Below are positions 8,541-16,208 of a DNA stretch of 64,000 bases, piece after piece. Positions within the stretch are counted from its first letter, which is position 1. The number at the start of each line of letters is the position of its first letter. The DNA comes from Bacillota bacterium (GTDB lineage Bacteria; Bacillota; UBA4882; UBA8346): positions 62,001 through 126,000 of the forward strand of contig JAEZFP010000062.1 of NCBI GenBank assembly GCA_023417475.1. The letters run 5' to 3'. The notes beneath the pieces were generated by a model. The model made no database searches. It worked only from the letters and a program-made list of their open reading frames with translations, and had not been told where the DNA came from. The translations under genes and the position numbers were made by a program.

Positions 8541-8717
8541 CTTCAGAGGGAGTAACAGGCCTGTCCAGTGGAGGATTGGTATTTATCATTGGCGTTCCGA
8601 TGGTAATTGTAATTTCCAGACAGGAAACAAAGTCGTCAATACGGTATAAAACCCGGCTTTGTTAGCGTTAGTTCTGTGAGACTCTGTGTTCGTTTTCTAC
8701 GAACGCAGGGTCTTTTT
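8541..8717 (+). promoter_or_regulatory. yybP-ykoY family manganese riboswitch with terminator
   Basis: The conserved blocks of the yybP-ykoY class are present in order: AGAGGGAGTAACAGG (8545-8559), GTCGTCAATACGG (8632-8644) and CTGTGAGAC (8674-8682). The last block runs into a 13-bp stem (8680-8692 with 8700-8712), which is followed by five T. This class binds Mn2+ and often switches terC/ykoY-type membrane genes on. The gene 126 bp downstream is exactly such a TerC protein. The assignment rests on remembered consensus blocks, not on a covariance search. Confidence 0.85.
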
Positions 8718-8842
8718 GTTTTCCCGAAAGTTTGTCTCCGAATATTTCACGATGGGGTGATTGAATTTGGCACAGGAATATTAAGTCAGTTATGCAAGTT
8801 CCCTTTTTGGTAGAATATATATAAACAAAGGAGCAAAAAAAC

Positions 8843-9667
8843 ATGCCAATTAAACGCGCGATACTTTGGACCCTTTTTTGGATCGGACTAGCTTTAGCTT
8901 TTAACTTCGGGATCTACTGGTTTTCAGGTACGGAAAAGGCTTTACAGTTCTTTGGCGGTTATATCATTGAACAATCGCTGAGCGTCGACAATTTGTTCCT
9001 CTTTTTAATGATCTTTAGTAGTTTCGGCATTCCCAGGACCCATCAGCGTCGCATTCTCAACTACGGTATTATCGGCGCCGTCGTTCTGCGCTTAGTTTTT
9101 ATTCTACTCGGTTCGGCAGTGGTAAATCGCTTCCATTGGGTCCTGTACGTCTTTGGCGCCTTGTTGATTATCAGCGGCATAAAAATGTTTGCCAAACATG
9201 ACGAAGGTTCTCAAAACTTCGAGAATAATAAGATTTTAAAGCTGTTGGGCAAAATAATTCCGGTCACCAAAGAGTTGCACGGCGATCGCTTTTTCCTGCG
9301 AAAAAATAATATTTTATACGCGACGCCGCTGTTGGCCGTATTGGTTTTGGTCGAGTTTTCCGATATTATCTTTGCGATTGATTCGATCCCGGCGATTTTT
9401 TCAATCACTACCGATCCGTTCATCGTTTTCACCTCGAATCTTTTCGCGATCTTAGGATTGCGCAGTTTGTATTTTGTCCTGGAGAAACTGCATAGCCTGT
9501 TCCGGTATGTCCAATTCGGGGTGGCGTTGATTCTAACCTTAACCGGTGTCAAATTGTTAATCCTGGTGTTTCACATCGAAGTACCGTTGGTCGCTTCCAT
9601 CCTAACGATCTTTACCATCCTGGTGATTAGCGTGTTAGCCTCCATTTTCCATCAGGAAAAAACCTGA
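8843..9667 (+). CDS. TerC family integral membrane protein, likely Mn2+ exporter
   Basis: A 274-residue protein of about seven to eight membrane helices. It has the TerC signature ending in SLSVDNLFLFLMIF near residue 50 and the repeat copy LVLVEFSDIIFAIDSIPAI near residue 175, whose acidic residues (D, E, D) are in membrane segments. TerC/YkoY proteins export or help load manganese. AAAGGAG sits 8 nt before the ATG. The yybP-ykoY riboswitch upstream supports a role in Mn2+ homeostasis. A strong bidirectional terminator follows. Confidence 0.9.
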   Translation: MPIKRAILWTLFWIGLALAFNFGIYWFSGTEKALQFFGGYIIEQSLSVDNLFLFLMIFSSFGIPRTHQRRILNYGIIGAVVLRLVFILLGSAVVNRFHWVLYVFGALLIISGIKMFAKHDEGSQNFENNKILKLLGKIIPVTKELHGDRFFLRKNNILYATPLLAVLVLVEFSDIIFAIDSIPAIFSITTDPFIVFTSNLFAILGLRSLYFVLEKLHSLFRYVQFGVALILTLTGVKLLILVFHIEVPLVASILTIFTILVISVLASIFHQEKT

Positions 9668-9680
9668 ATCGAAAAAAAAT

Positions 9681-9727
9681 CCCAAATAATGAAAACGACC
9701 GCAATGCGGTCGTTTTCATTATTTGGG
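9681..9727. terminator. Bidirectional terminator between terC and the FadR gene
   Basis: The 23-nt arms at 9681-9703 and 9705-9727 are exactly complementary, with a GC-rich core and A/T-rich flanks. It serves both converging genes. T-rich tracts lie within the arms on either strand. Confidence 0.85.
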
Positions 9728-9742
9728 GTAAATCATTTCAAA

Positions 9743-10456
9743 TCATTCGGAGAGGTTGGCGGTGGTCCGGATATACCGGGCTTTGGTCCCCGCGACCAAT
9801 TCCACCATTCGTTCGGATGCGGTTTTCGGATCACCGCTGACAATCGCCTCGTAGACTTGCAGATGTTTTACATCCAACGAGGCGGTATTGGGCAATAACG
9901 CCATTCGCTTTTGCAGATTGTATAAAACGCTCCGGAACGCCGAGGAAAATACCACGATCATCTCATTATGGGTTGCCTGCATGATCGCTTGATGAAAATT
10001 AAAATCAGCTTCCACCGCGCCAGTGGAGTCATTGCTGTTTTTAAATTGTTTCATCGCTTCGAGATATTGACCGATTTTCTGAATTTCGCTTGGAGCGGCG
10101 CGTTTCGTAGCCAAAAAAACGCATTGCGGTTCGAAGATCTCGCGGAACTCCAACAAATTCAGGATACTCTCATGATTCATCGGCAACATCATGGTTAGCG
10201 GTTCGATCAAGTTATCCATCGAAGGGGCTTTCACTGTTGCACAGCGTCCCTGGTGTACCTCAATCAGCCCCAGTCCCCGCAAAGTGGTGATGGCGTCGCG
10301 AATCGTGGTGCGGCTGACATTATATTGCGCCGCCAATTCCCGTTCCGACGGCAAGGGTTGCCCGGGCTTCAATTCTCCGTTGAGGAATTTCTCTTTAAAG
10401 AGATCCACAAAATTGCTTGACAGATTGGGTGATTTCTCCGCAAAAATATGCGCCAT
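9743..10456 (-). CDS. FadR-subfamily GntR transcriptional regulator
   Basis: A 237-residue protein. The winged helix spans about residues 12-75 (PLPSERELAAQYNVSRTTIRDAI), followed by an all-helical FCD domain (about 90-220). The FCD metal and effector site is suggested by the DFNFHQAI and FRSVLYNL segments. FCD regulators usually respond to sugar acids or other carboxylates. AGAGG lies 8 nt from the ATG. It is the last gene of the dehydratase - dehydrogenase - regulator operon, so it probably represses that operon through the repeats at 13556-13587. Confidence 0.88.
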   Translation of the reverse strand: MAHIFAEKSPNLSSNFVDLFKEKFLNGELKPGQPLPSERELAAQYNVSRTTIRDAITTLRGLGLIEVHQGRCATVKAPSMDNLIEPLTMMLPMNHESILNLLEFREIFEPQCVFLATKRAAPSEIQKIGQYLEAMKQFKNSNDSTGAVEADFNFHQAIMQATHNEMIVVFSSAFRSVLYNLQKRMALLPNTASLDVKHLQVYEAIVSGDPKTASERMVELVAGTKARYIRTTANLSE

Positions 10457-10485
10457 ACATCTAACCTCTAACCTCTTTATTTTAT

Positions 10486-10499
10486 AGGGAATATTCCCT
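10486..10499. promoter_or_regulatory. Perfect palindrome before the FadR-type gene
   Basis: AGGGAATATTCCCT is a 14-bp exact palindrome in the 48-bp gap between the dehydrogenase stop and the regulator start. It could be an operator or a short RNA hairpin. No function is shown. Confidence 0.3.
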
Positions 10500-10504
10500 G
10501 CGTT

Positions 10505-11671
10505 TTATTCAAACATGACATCCAACAAATCGGCTTTTTCTTCCGCTGTGACTTGCCGGGGATTATTCTGCCAGACCTGCTGAAACGTTGGATCCTCCGC
10601 GATTTGGAAAAATAAATTTTTCGGGATGCCCAATTCCCGTAAGTTGGTTGGCAACTGTAGTTCCCGGATCAATTTTTTAATCGCACGGGCGGCCAACTCT
10701 GCCGCATCGCGAAGGTTCATTCCATTCACCTTCGCGCCAAGCAATTGGGCAATGTCGCGATATTTCTCCAAATTGACGCCGAGATTCAATTGAATGACTT
10801 CCGGTAAGGCCAACCCTACCGCCGTACTATGATGGACATTACAAACCCCGCTGATCGCCATGGCGATTCCCCGGGCGGCGCCCGATCCGGCTTGCGTTCT
10901 GGCGACCCCCGCCAAATTGCTGGCCATGGCCATTCCCTTCCGGGCATTAATATCTGCGCCATGCGCCACCGCCTGACGTAAATACGTTTGGATTAGCGCT
11001 ATCGCTTTCCGGGCGTAAAGATCGGACACCGGTTGGGCCGATTTGGACGTATAGGCTTCAATGGCGTTGGTCAACGCGTCGATTCCCGCATTTGCCGTCA
11101 GGTTCGGCGGTAACGACAACATCAATTCCGGGTCCACAATGGCGGTTGATGGGAAATTGAAAAAACTCCGAATCATATTTTGATGATTTTCCCGAACGGT
11201 AATCAGCGAAGTGTGATTCACTTCCGAACCGGTTCCGGCGGTAGTCGGAATTGCAATGCTGGGCAATCCTTTCCGGGACATCCCGTGTTCCAACAGTTCC
11301 CGGATGGATAATTTCAAACCGGCGGTGGATGCGATCACTTTCGCGGCGTCTACCGCGCTCCCCCCGCCTAACCCGATAATCACATCGCAGCCCGTTTGGT
11401 AGGCCAAGACGGCTCCCGTTTCAACCGTTTTCAGACTGGGGTTGGATTCAACCGCATCAAACAGTTCATATTTCATTCCGTTTTGGGTCAGACTTCGTTC
11501 GACTCGTGCCGTATGCCCATGTTGGCGCATGGAATCAACCGCTGTGACCACCAATGCTTTTTTCCCCAGCGCCGCCGCTTCCGCTCCAACCTGCGATACA
11601 GTGCCTACCCCGAATAACACTTTGGTTGGCATAAAAATCTGAAGATTTTCAACACGGTCCAATTTGTACAC
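10505..11671 (-). CDS. Iron-containing alcohol dehydrogenase family protein lacking two metal-ligand histidines
   Basis: A 388-residue group III ADH fold. IFMPTKVLFGVG is at the N-terminus, IGLGGGSAVDAAK near residue 100 binds NAD(P), and IPTTAGTGSEV lies near 143. By hand alignment with FucO, the Fe2+ ligand Asp is kept in GIDALTNAIEAY, but the next ligand His is Asn. The GLVHGMAH histidines are Arg and Met (GSGAARGIAMA). The last ligand His is kept (VHHST). Catalysis may be altered or use another metal. The start is a GTG with a weak ribosome site. It is the second gene of the dehydratase operon. Confidence 0.85.
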   Translation of the reverse strand: MYKLDRVENLQIFMPTKVLFGVGTVSQVGAEAAALGKKALVVTAVDSMRQHGHTARVERSLTQNGMKYELFDAVESNPSLKTVETGAVLAYQTGCDVIIGLGGGSAVDAAKVIASTAGLKLSIRELLEHGMSRKGLPSIAIPTTAGTGSEVNHTSLITVRENHQNMIRSFFNFPSTAIVDPELMLSLPPNLTANAGIDALTNAIEAYTSKSAQPVSDLYARKAIALIQTYLRQAVAHGADINARKGMAMASNLAGVARTQAGSGAARGIAMAISGVCNVHHSTAVGLALPEVIQLNLGVNLEKYRDIAQLLGAKVNGMNLRDAAELAARAIKKLIRELQLPTNLRELGIPKNLFFQIAEDPTFQQVWQNNPRQVTAEEKADLLDVMFE

Positions 11672-11699
11672 TCACTTATTCGGAAAGTATTGTGTATCG

Positions 11700-11731
11700 G
11701 AACTGAGATCATCAAACGACGATCTCAGTTC
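11700..11731. other. Stem-loop in the dehydratase-dehydrogenase intercistronic gap
   Basis: GAACTGAGATC and its exact complement GATCTCAGTTC (11-bp stem, 10-nt loop) lie in the 157-bp gap. There is no T run after the stem on the minus strand, so an RNA-stabilising or processing hairpin is more likely than a terminator. Confidence 0.5.
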
Positions 11732-11828
11732 GCAACTGGTAAATATATCAATTAAGATCAAGTATAAGGTTTCTGGGCGATTAATCAATATATTATATCA
11801 AAATTATTACATTTTTAACATGTTCTAT

Positions 11829-13508
11829 TTACTTGAGCCGTAAATTAATCCCAGCGCCTTTTTCAGCCGGATTGGCCAACCGGGCGTAGACTGTCAAAAA
11901 TCCTTCGGTCACCCGCGGCGCCGGGGCTTCCCAAGCCGCGAGACGACTTGCCAACTCTTCATCGCTGATTTTGATATTTAAGGTCCGGTTGGGAATATCA
12001 ATCTCAATCACATCACCGTCTTCAACGATGGCCAGCGGTCCGCCTTCCGCCGCTTCCGGGGAGACTTGACAGATGAACGGCCCTTTGGCAAAACCGGAAA
12101 TTTTTCCATCGGTGATTAACGCGCATTGGGTTTCGAGTCCGGTTGCATTCATAAAACCGATTACTTTGAAGACTTCAGTCAATCCCGGACCGCCTTTGGG
12201 ACCTTCATAGCGGACGACGACGACATCGCCGGGTTGCACTTTATTTTGTTGCAACGCTTCCAAGGCCTCTTCCTGACCGTTAAAAACCCGGGCCTTTCCG
12301 GTATGCTGCAGCATTTGTTGGGGAATCACCGTCGGACGAACTACCGCCGATTTGGCCAAGTTGCCGCGGAGAATCGCCAACCCGCCCTTATTCACCGGAT
12401 TTTCCAAATCTTTGATCACCGGCGAAGCGACCACTTTCACTTCAGCGAGGTTTTCAGCAACGGTTTTCCCGGTGATGGTCAAGACATCGGTCTTTAAGGT
12501 TGACTGGATTTTCTTCATGATCGCCTGGACGCCGCCCGCTTCGTCAAAATCGCCGACCGTATAGGGTCCGCTGGGACGAACAGCCGCAATGCAGGGAGTT
12601 TCTTGTCCTAATTTCTCAACCAATTCGAGATTGATCTCGTTGTCAAATCCTTTTTCATAGGCAATGGCCAAAATGTGCAATACCGCATTGGTCGAACCGC
12701 CGATGGCATGCAACACCCGGATGGCATTATATAAATTGTCGGGAGTTAAAATTTTTGCGGAAGTGATTCCCTCTTGAACTAACCGAACAATCTGCCGGCC
12801 CGACTCTTTGGCGATCCGCAACCGTTTCGCGGAAACGGCTAACGCGGTGGCGGCGCCCGGTAAGGCCAGTCCCAACGCTTCGGTGATGCATTGCATGGAA
12901 TTGGCCGTGCCCAATAAAGCGCATGAACCGGGTCCGGGGCAAGCGGCTTCTTCCAATTCATCCATTTCTTCGATAGAGATTCGGGGTTTACCGACGCCAT
13001 GCGCCCAACATTCGGCGTCAACCGTGGTTGTTACGATATCTTCGCCTTTATAACGTCCCGCCGCCATCGGACCGCCCGGGACGACGATCACCGGAATATC
13101 CAACCGTGCCGCCGCCAATAAATGACCCGGTACGTTTTTATCACATGATGAGATCATTACCAACGCATCAAACATATGAATCCAGGTTGACGCTTCCACC
13201 TCCGCGGCGATAATGTCGCGGGTGGGGGTATCGTAACGAATTCCGTGTTTACCGACTGCCACCGGGCATTGGGCGAAACTGCCAAACTCTACCGGAGTTC
13301 CCCCGGCTTGCCAGATTCCCGCTTTCACCGCGTCGGCAACCGCCCGCAAATGAAAATGACCAGGGCTGGTCTCGCCCCATGAGTTGGCCACACCGATCCG
13401 CGGCCGTTTCAGATCCTCCGTCGTATAACCCATTGATTTGATCAATGCCCGTGTTCTAGCATTTTCCGGGGACAACAAAAATTCACTGTTCTCTTTGAAC
13501 TGATTCAT
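11829..13508 (-). CDS. IlvD/Edd family dehydratase (sugar-acid or dihydroxy-acid dehydratase)
   Basis: About 559 residues of the IlvD/Edd family, which removes water from 2,3-dihydroxy acids using an Fe-S cluster. Cluster cysteines are seen in FGSFAQCPVAVG, MISSCDKNVPG and CPGPGSCALLGTANS. The N-terminal GVANSWGETSPGH is also typical. ATG 13508 is chosen with GGAGG 11 nt upstream. A TTG/ATG-rich extension of six codons overlaps that site. Operon context with an ADH-family protein and an FCD regulator argues for aldonate breakdown rather than branched-chain amino acid synthesis, which is an inference. Confidence 0.85.
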   Translation of the reverse strand: MNQFKENSEFLLSPENARTRALIKSMGYTTEDLKRPRIGVANSWGETSPGHFHLRAVADAVKAGIWQAGGTPVEFGSFAQCPVAVGKHGIRYDTPTRDIIAAEVEASTWIHMFDALVMISSCDKNVPGHLLAAARLDIPVIVVPGGPMAAGRYKGEDIVTTTVDAECWAHGVGKPRISIEEMDELEEAACPGPGSCALLGTANSMQCITEALGLALPGAATALAVSAKRLRIAKESGRQIVRLVQEGITSAKILTPDNLYNAIRVLHAIGGSTNAVLHILAIAYEKGFDNEINLELVEKLGQETPCIAAVRPSGPYTVGDFDEAGGVQAIMKKIQSTLKTDVLTITGKTVAENLAEVKVVASPVIKDLENPVNKGGLAILRGNLAKSAVVRPTVIPQQMLQHTGKARVFNGQEEALEALQQNKVQPGDVVVVRYEGPKGGPGLTEVFKVIGFMNATGLETQCALITDGKISGFAKGPFICQVSPEAAEGGPLAIVEDGDVIEIDIPNRTLNIKISDEELASRLAAWEAPAPRVTEGFLTVYARLANPAEKGAGINLRLK

Positions 13509-13555
13509 GATGTAAAACGCCTCCATGATTATTTTACTTACAATGCCAATAATTA

Positions 13556-13587
13556 ATACCAGTTAGCATTACTTGTCATACCAGTTA
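13556..13587 (-). promoter_or_regulatory. Candidate operator: two direct TAACTGGTAT boxes
   Basis: ATACCAGTTA occurs at 13556-13565 and exactly again at 13578-13587 (TAACTGGTAT on the minus strand), 22 bp apart or two helical turns. The boxes cover the predicted start point of the dehydratase operon. TGGTAT resembles half-sites of FadR-type regulators, and one is encoded in this operon. Confidence 0.5.
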
Positions 13588-13592
13588 AGATG

Positions 13593-13621
13593 ATTGTACT
13601 CCCTTTCATAGTAATTGTCAA
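13593..13621 (-). promoter_or_regulatory. SigA-type promoter of the dehydratase operon
   Basis: On the minus strand a consensus TTGACA (13616-13621) and TACAAT (13593-13598) are spaced 17 bp. The expected start is near 13586, about 80 nt before the dehydratase ATG and on top of the repeated boxes. Confidence 0.75.
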
Positions 13622-13671
13622 TTCAGGGAATCATAATGCTTCGGAGATTATTTTGGCAATTCCAAATTAAA

Positions 13672-13695
13672 AAGAGCATCCAGGTGGATGCTCTT
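13672..13695 (-). terminator. Terminator of the VOC gene
   Basis: A 10-bp perfect stem (AAGAGCATCC with GGATGCTCTT) and a 4-nt loop, followed on the minus strand by T5 and an AT-rich tract. It lies 15 bp after the VOC stop. Confidence 0.8.
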
Positions 13696-13709
13696 CAACG
13701 AAAAACACT

Positions 13710-14096
13710 TTATTTTAAGGGTTTCGGCCGATAAATCAATTGTAGCCAGTTACAGTCCGGATCTTTAAAGTAGATAATTTGTACGCCGTCAGGAAAATCC
13801 TTAATTTCTCCGGCAAATTCGATCCCTTTCGCCTTCAATTCATTCATCGTTTCTTCCAAATTGTCTACCGCGATCGCGGTATGAAGCGCCCGTTTTTCTT
13901 TTCCCGAAAGTACAATCGCATCTTCGGTGTAAGGCATAATCTCAATGTAAGAACCGCTCTCTCCGGCGATAAAAATCGTCGGCGGAGTCTTTTGGTTGTG
14001 AGAAACGACTCTAAAGTTGAAATTCTTCCGGTACCAGGCAGCCAATTTTTCAGGGTCCCTGGACATTAAACCAAAATGCTCGATACCCAGGATCAT
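13710..14096 (-). CDS. VOC/glyoxalase superfamily protein
   Basis: A protein of 128 residues with the paired beta-alpha-beta-beta-beta units of the vicinal oxygen chelate fold: ILGIEHFGLMSRDPEKLAAWY at the start, then a second unit LHTAIAVDNLEETMNELKAKG and DPDCNWLQLIY at the end. Putative metal ligands are His in IEHFG, Glu in SYIEIMP and His in LHTAI. The substrate cannot be read from the sequence. ATG 14096 is preferred (GGAAG 7 nt upstream) over an ATG five codons earlier whose Shine-Dalgarno spacing is about 1 nt. Single-gene unit. Confidence 0.8.
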   Translation of the reverse strand: MILGIEHFGLMSRDPEKLAAWYRKNFNFRVVSHNQKTPPTIFIAGESGSYIEIMPYTEDAIVLSGKEKRALHTAIAVDNLEETMNELKAKGIEFAGEIKDFPDGVQIIYFKDPDCNWLQLIYRPKPLK

Positions 14097-14221
14097 TTCA
14101 GCCACTTCCATTCCTCAAAGTATAGGACATTCGCTATCCTAACAAATTATAGCTCAAAGAAGCTGCCGATTCCATTACAAAGAGATGAACTTTACTCCGG
14201 GTCAAAGTTTGTCCAGCCAAC

Positions 14222-15205
14222 TCAGAGCAACGAATTCTTAATAACCTCTTCCGGAACCTTCATAAACAATGGGCTCATCGACTCGTGCGCATGAATACAT
14301 TGGACCGCTTCGGCGAATAACGGCGCTACTGAAATTAATTTGATCTTTGCGGAAGCGGCGATATTCGGATTCGCCACCGAATCGGTCCCGATCAATAGTT
14401 CAATCGGGCTTTGTTCCAGCTTACTCACGCCGGCTACGGTCAGCATCAGATGGGTCAGGCAGGCATATATCCGGTTAGCGCCCCGCTCCTTGAGCGCTTT
14501 GGCAAGGTTGATTAAGGTTCCGCCGGAAATAGAAAAATCATCGACAATAAGCGCGTTTTTCCCTTGAACATCGCCGATCAATCCCAAAATCTCCGCATTC
14601 TCATGGTGGTCAGGGCGCATCTTATCACCGATTGCCACCGAGGTTCCCAAGTTAGCGGCAAATTTGTGCGCCTGTTTGGCAAAGCCGGCGTCAGGCGCCA
14701 CCACCACGAGGTCTTCCAATGCTAGACGTTTGATGTATTCGCACAAGACCGGCAAGGCATAAAGGTGATCAACCGGTTTCTTGAAAAAACCTTGAATCTG
14801 GGGACTGTGCAAATCCATGGTCACAATCCGGTCGGCTCCGGCCAATTCAATTGACTCGGCGCAGACCCGCGCCCGGATCGAAACGCGCGGTTCATCTTTT
14901 TTATCGCCTTTGGCATAACTAAAATAGGGAATGATCGCCGTGACCGAATTGGCGCTGGCACGTTTAAAGGCGTCCATCCAGAACAGCAGCTCGACAAAGT
15001 CATTGTTGGGACTTAACCCAATGGGTTGAACCAAAAAGACGTCTTTATCGCGGACCGTTTCACCAGCCCGGACAAAAATATTGCCATCGGAAAAGGTAAA
15101 AACATCCGATTGACCCAGTTCAACTCCCAGGTATTTACACATCCGTTCGGCAAAAACCTTTCCCGAGCTTCCGGCAAAAATCTTGACTTCACCATTGGCT
15201 ACCAT
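14222..15205 (-). CDS. prs: Ribose-phosphate pyrophosphokinase (divergent)
   Basis: A 327-residue PRPP synthetase-family protein that would join ribose 5-phosphate and ATP. Seen are IFAGSSGKVFAERMCKYLG, FSDGNIFVR, VTMDLHSPQIQGFF, VVAPDAGFAKQAHKFA and the PRPP loop. That loop reads VDDFSISGGT instead of the usual VDDMIDTAGT, and the YARQDRK segment reads YAKGDKKDE. It is therefore a divergent form, perhaps a second copy, and its activity is not assured. AAAGGCGG is 7 nt before the ATG. Single gene, with hairpins on its upstream side. Confidence 0.85.
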   Translation of the reverse strand: MVANGEVKIFAGSSGKVFAERMCKYLGVELGQSDVFTFSDGNIFVRAGETVRDKDVFLVQPIGLSPNNDFVELLFWMDAFKRASANSVTAIIPYFSYAKGDKKDEPRVSIRARVCAESIELAGADRIVTMDLHSPQIQGFFKKPVDHLYALPVLCEYIKRLALEDLVVVAPDAGFAKQAHKFAANLGTSVAIGDKMRPDHHENAEILGLIGDVQGKNALIVDDFSISGGTLINLAKALKERGANRIYACLTHLMLTVAGVSKLEQSPIELLIGTDSVANPNIAASAKIKLISVAPLFAEAVQCIHAHESMSPLFMKVPEEVIKNSLL

Positions 15206-15291
15206 GTAATTACCGCCTTTTCTCCAAATTGATCCCTTACCTATATAACTTTTCCACTGACAATCATTTTCCTGTTTGTTAACAAAATTTC

Positions 15292-15328
15292 AAAGACTCC
15301 AATCACAATCCCCAAGTCCGGAGTCTTT
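15292..15328. terminator. Possible terminator hairpin upstream of prs
   Basis: AAAGACTCC (15292-15300) pairs with GGAGTCTTT (15320-15328), with a 19-nt loop. The T run is on the plus side, and the minus side is only AT-rich. It may back up the stronger terminator at 15362-15391. Confidence 0.4.
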
Positions 15329-15357
15329 TTAAAAGACCGAAGTTATGGCCGGTTGCA

Positions 15358-15391
15358 ATAAAAAAGCTGCCACTCGAAGTTGGCAGCTTTT
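15358..15391 (-). terminator. Terminator of the zinc-ribbon gene
   Basis: An 11-bp perfect stem, AAAAGCTGCCA with TGGCAGCTTTT, 8-nt loop. It continues on the minus strand as a run of T, 18 bp after the stop at 15409. Confidence 0.8.
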
Positions 15392-15408
15392 GTTACAGCG
15401 CTTACGGA

Positions 15409-15723
15409 TTAATATTGTCTTCTCGGTTGGAAGCAGTCGCGGCAATAAACTGGTTTTTCACCGGACGGTTGGAAAGGAACCATGGTGTCCTTACCACAAC
15501 TGGAGCAGACAGCCGGATACATTTGACGGTCGGAACGACCGTTAAATCCGCCGCGGCTGCGGTTGCCACCAAAACCGGCGCTTTGTTTCCGTGCTTCACG
15601 GCAGGAAGGGCAACGGCCCGGTTCATTGGTGAAACCTTTGGATGCGAAGAATTCTTGCTCACTTGCGGTAAACGTAAATTCTTGCTCACATTCTTTACAA
15701 ACTTTGGTCTTGTCTTGATACAT
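15409..15723 (-). CDS. Small zinc-ribbon protein (CxxC-x17-CxxC type)
   Basis: The 104 residues carry four CxxC-like knuckles: VCKECEQEFTF, RCPSCREAR, VCSSCGKDTMVPF and YCRDCF. A Gly/Arg-rich linker (GGNRSRGGFNGR) lies between the two halves. The second half matches the conserved CxxC-x17-CxxC zinc-ribbon domain seen in many environmental bacteria. A nucleic-acid role is plausible from the RGG-like linker but unproven. GGAGG is 8 nt before the ATG. A promoter is visible about 120 bp upstream, so the mRNA has a leader of roughly 110 nt. Confidence 0.8.
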   Translation of the reverse strand: MYQDKTKVCKECEQEFTFTASEQEFFASKGFTNEPGRCPSCREARKQSAGFGGNRSRGGFNGRSDRQMYPAVCSSCGKDTMVPFQPSGEKPVYCRDCFQPRRQY

Positions 15724-15842
15724 TAAAAATCCTCCAATTTTAGCCGGGATAGGCTATTTTTTTGCCTTTCCGCAGACTACGAAGGAGGGCAATTTCGACA
15801 GGCTGAATTTGCAAACCGTACTCCTGGTTAGGCATTTATCTG

Positions 15843-15871
15843 AGTATACCACAGTTTTGAAACAAATACAA
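15843..15871 (-). promoter_or_regulatory. Promoter of the zinc-ribbon gene
   Basis: TTGTAT (15866-15871) and TATACT (15843-15848) on the minus strand with 17-bp spacing. The rest of the 485-bp gap to 16208 holds a plus-oriented hairpin (15898-15927, AAAGCCGTC/GACGGCTTT with T6) and the stem at 16129-16164. I see no gene there. Confidence 0.65.
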
Positions 15872-16128
15872 CTATACTCAAGTAACTTTTTGGTTGGAAA
15901 GCCGTCAGTTTCCAAACCGACGGCTTTTTTCAACCTACCGATTCCCATCACCGCCTGGAGTTATACCGTTGCAAGGCCGCTTGGTTGATGGTGATTGCTT
16001 TATCAATTCCCAACCGTTTTATTTCAGGTGGTGGACGACTTTCATAATTTTATCAATGAAATCATTGCTGCAATATGGGCGAATCGCAATTTTTATCTGC
16101 AGAAAACCAATTTTATTCCAAAAAGAAC

Positions 16129-16164
16129 GTGTCGTCGCAACCGCTCAGGATTGTTTGACGACAC
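16129..16164 (-). terminator. Probable terminator of the polysaccharide deacetylase gene
   Basis: GTGTCGTC and GACGACAC form an 8-bp stem with a 20-nt loop, followed on the minus strand by GTTCTTTTTGG, 45 bp after the stop. The loop is long, so strength is uncertain. Confidence 0.45.
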
Positions 16165-16208
16165 TCGCATCAAATATTCAAACGTGTTGCCGTTTTATCA
16201 AAAATGAC

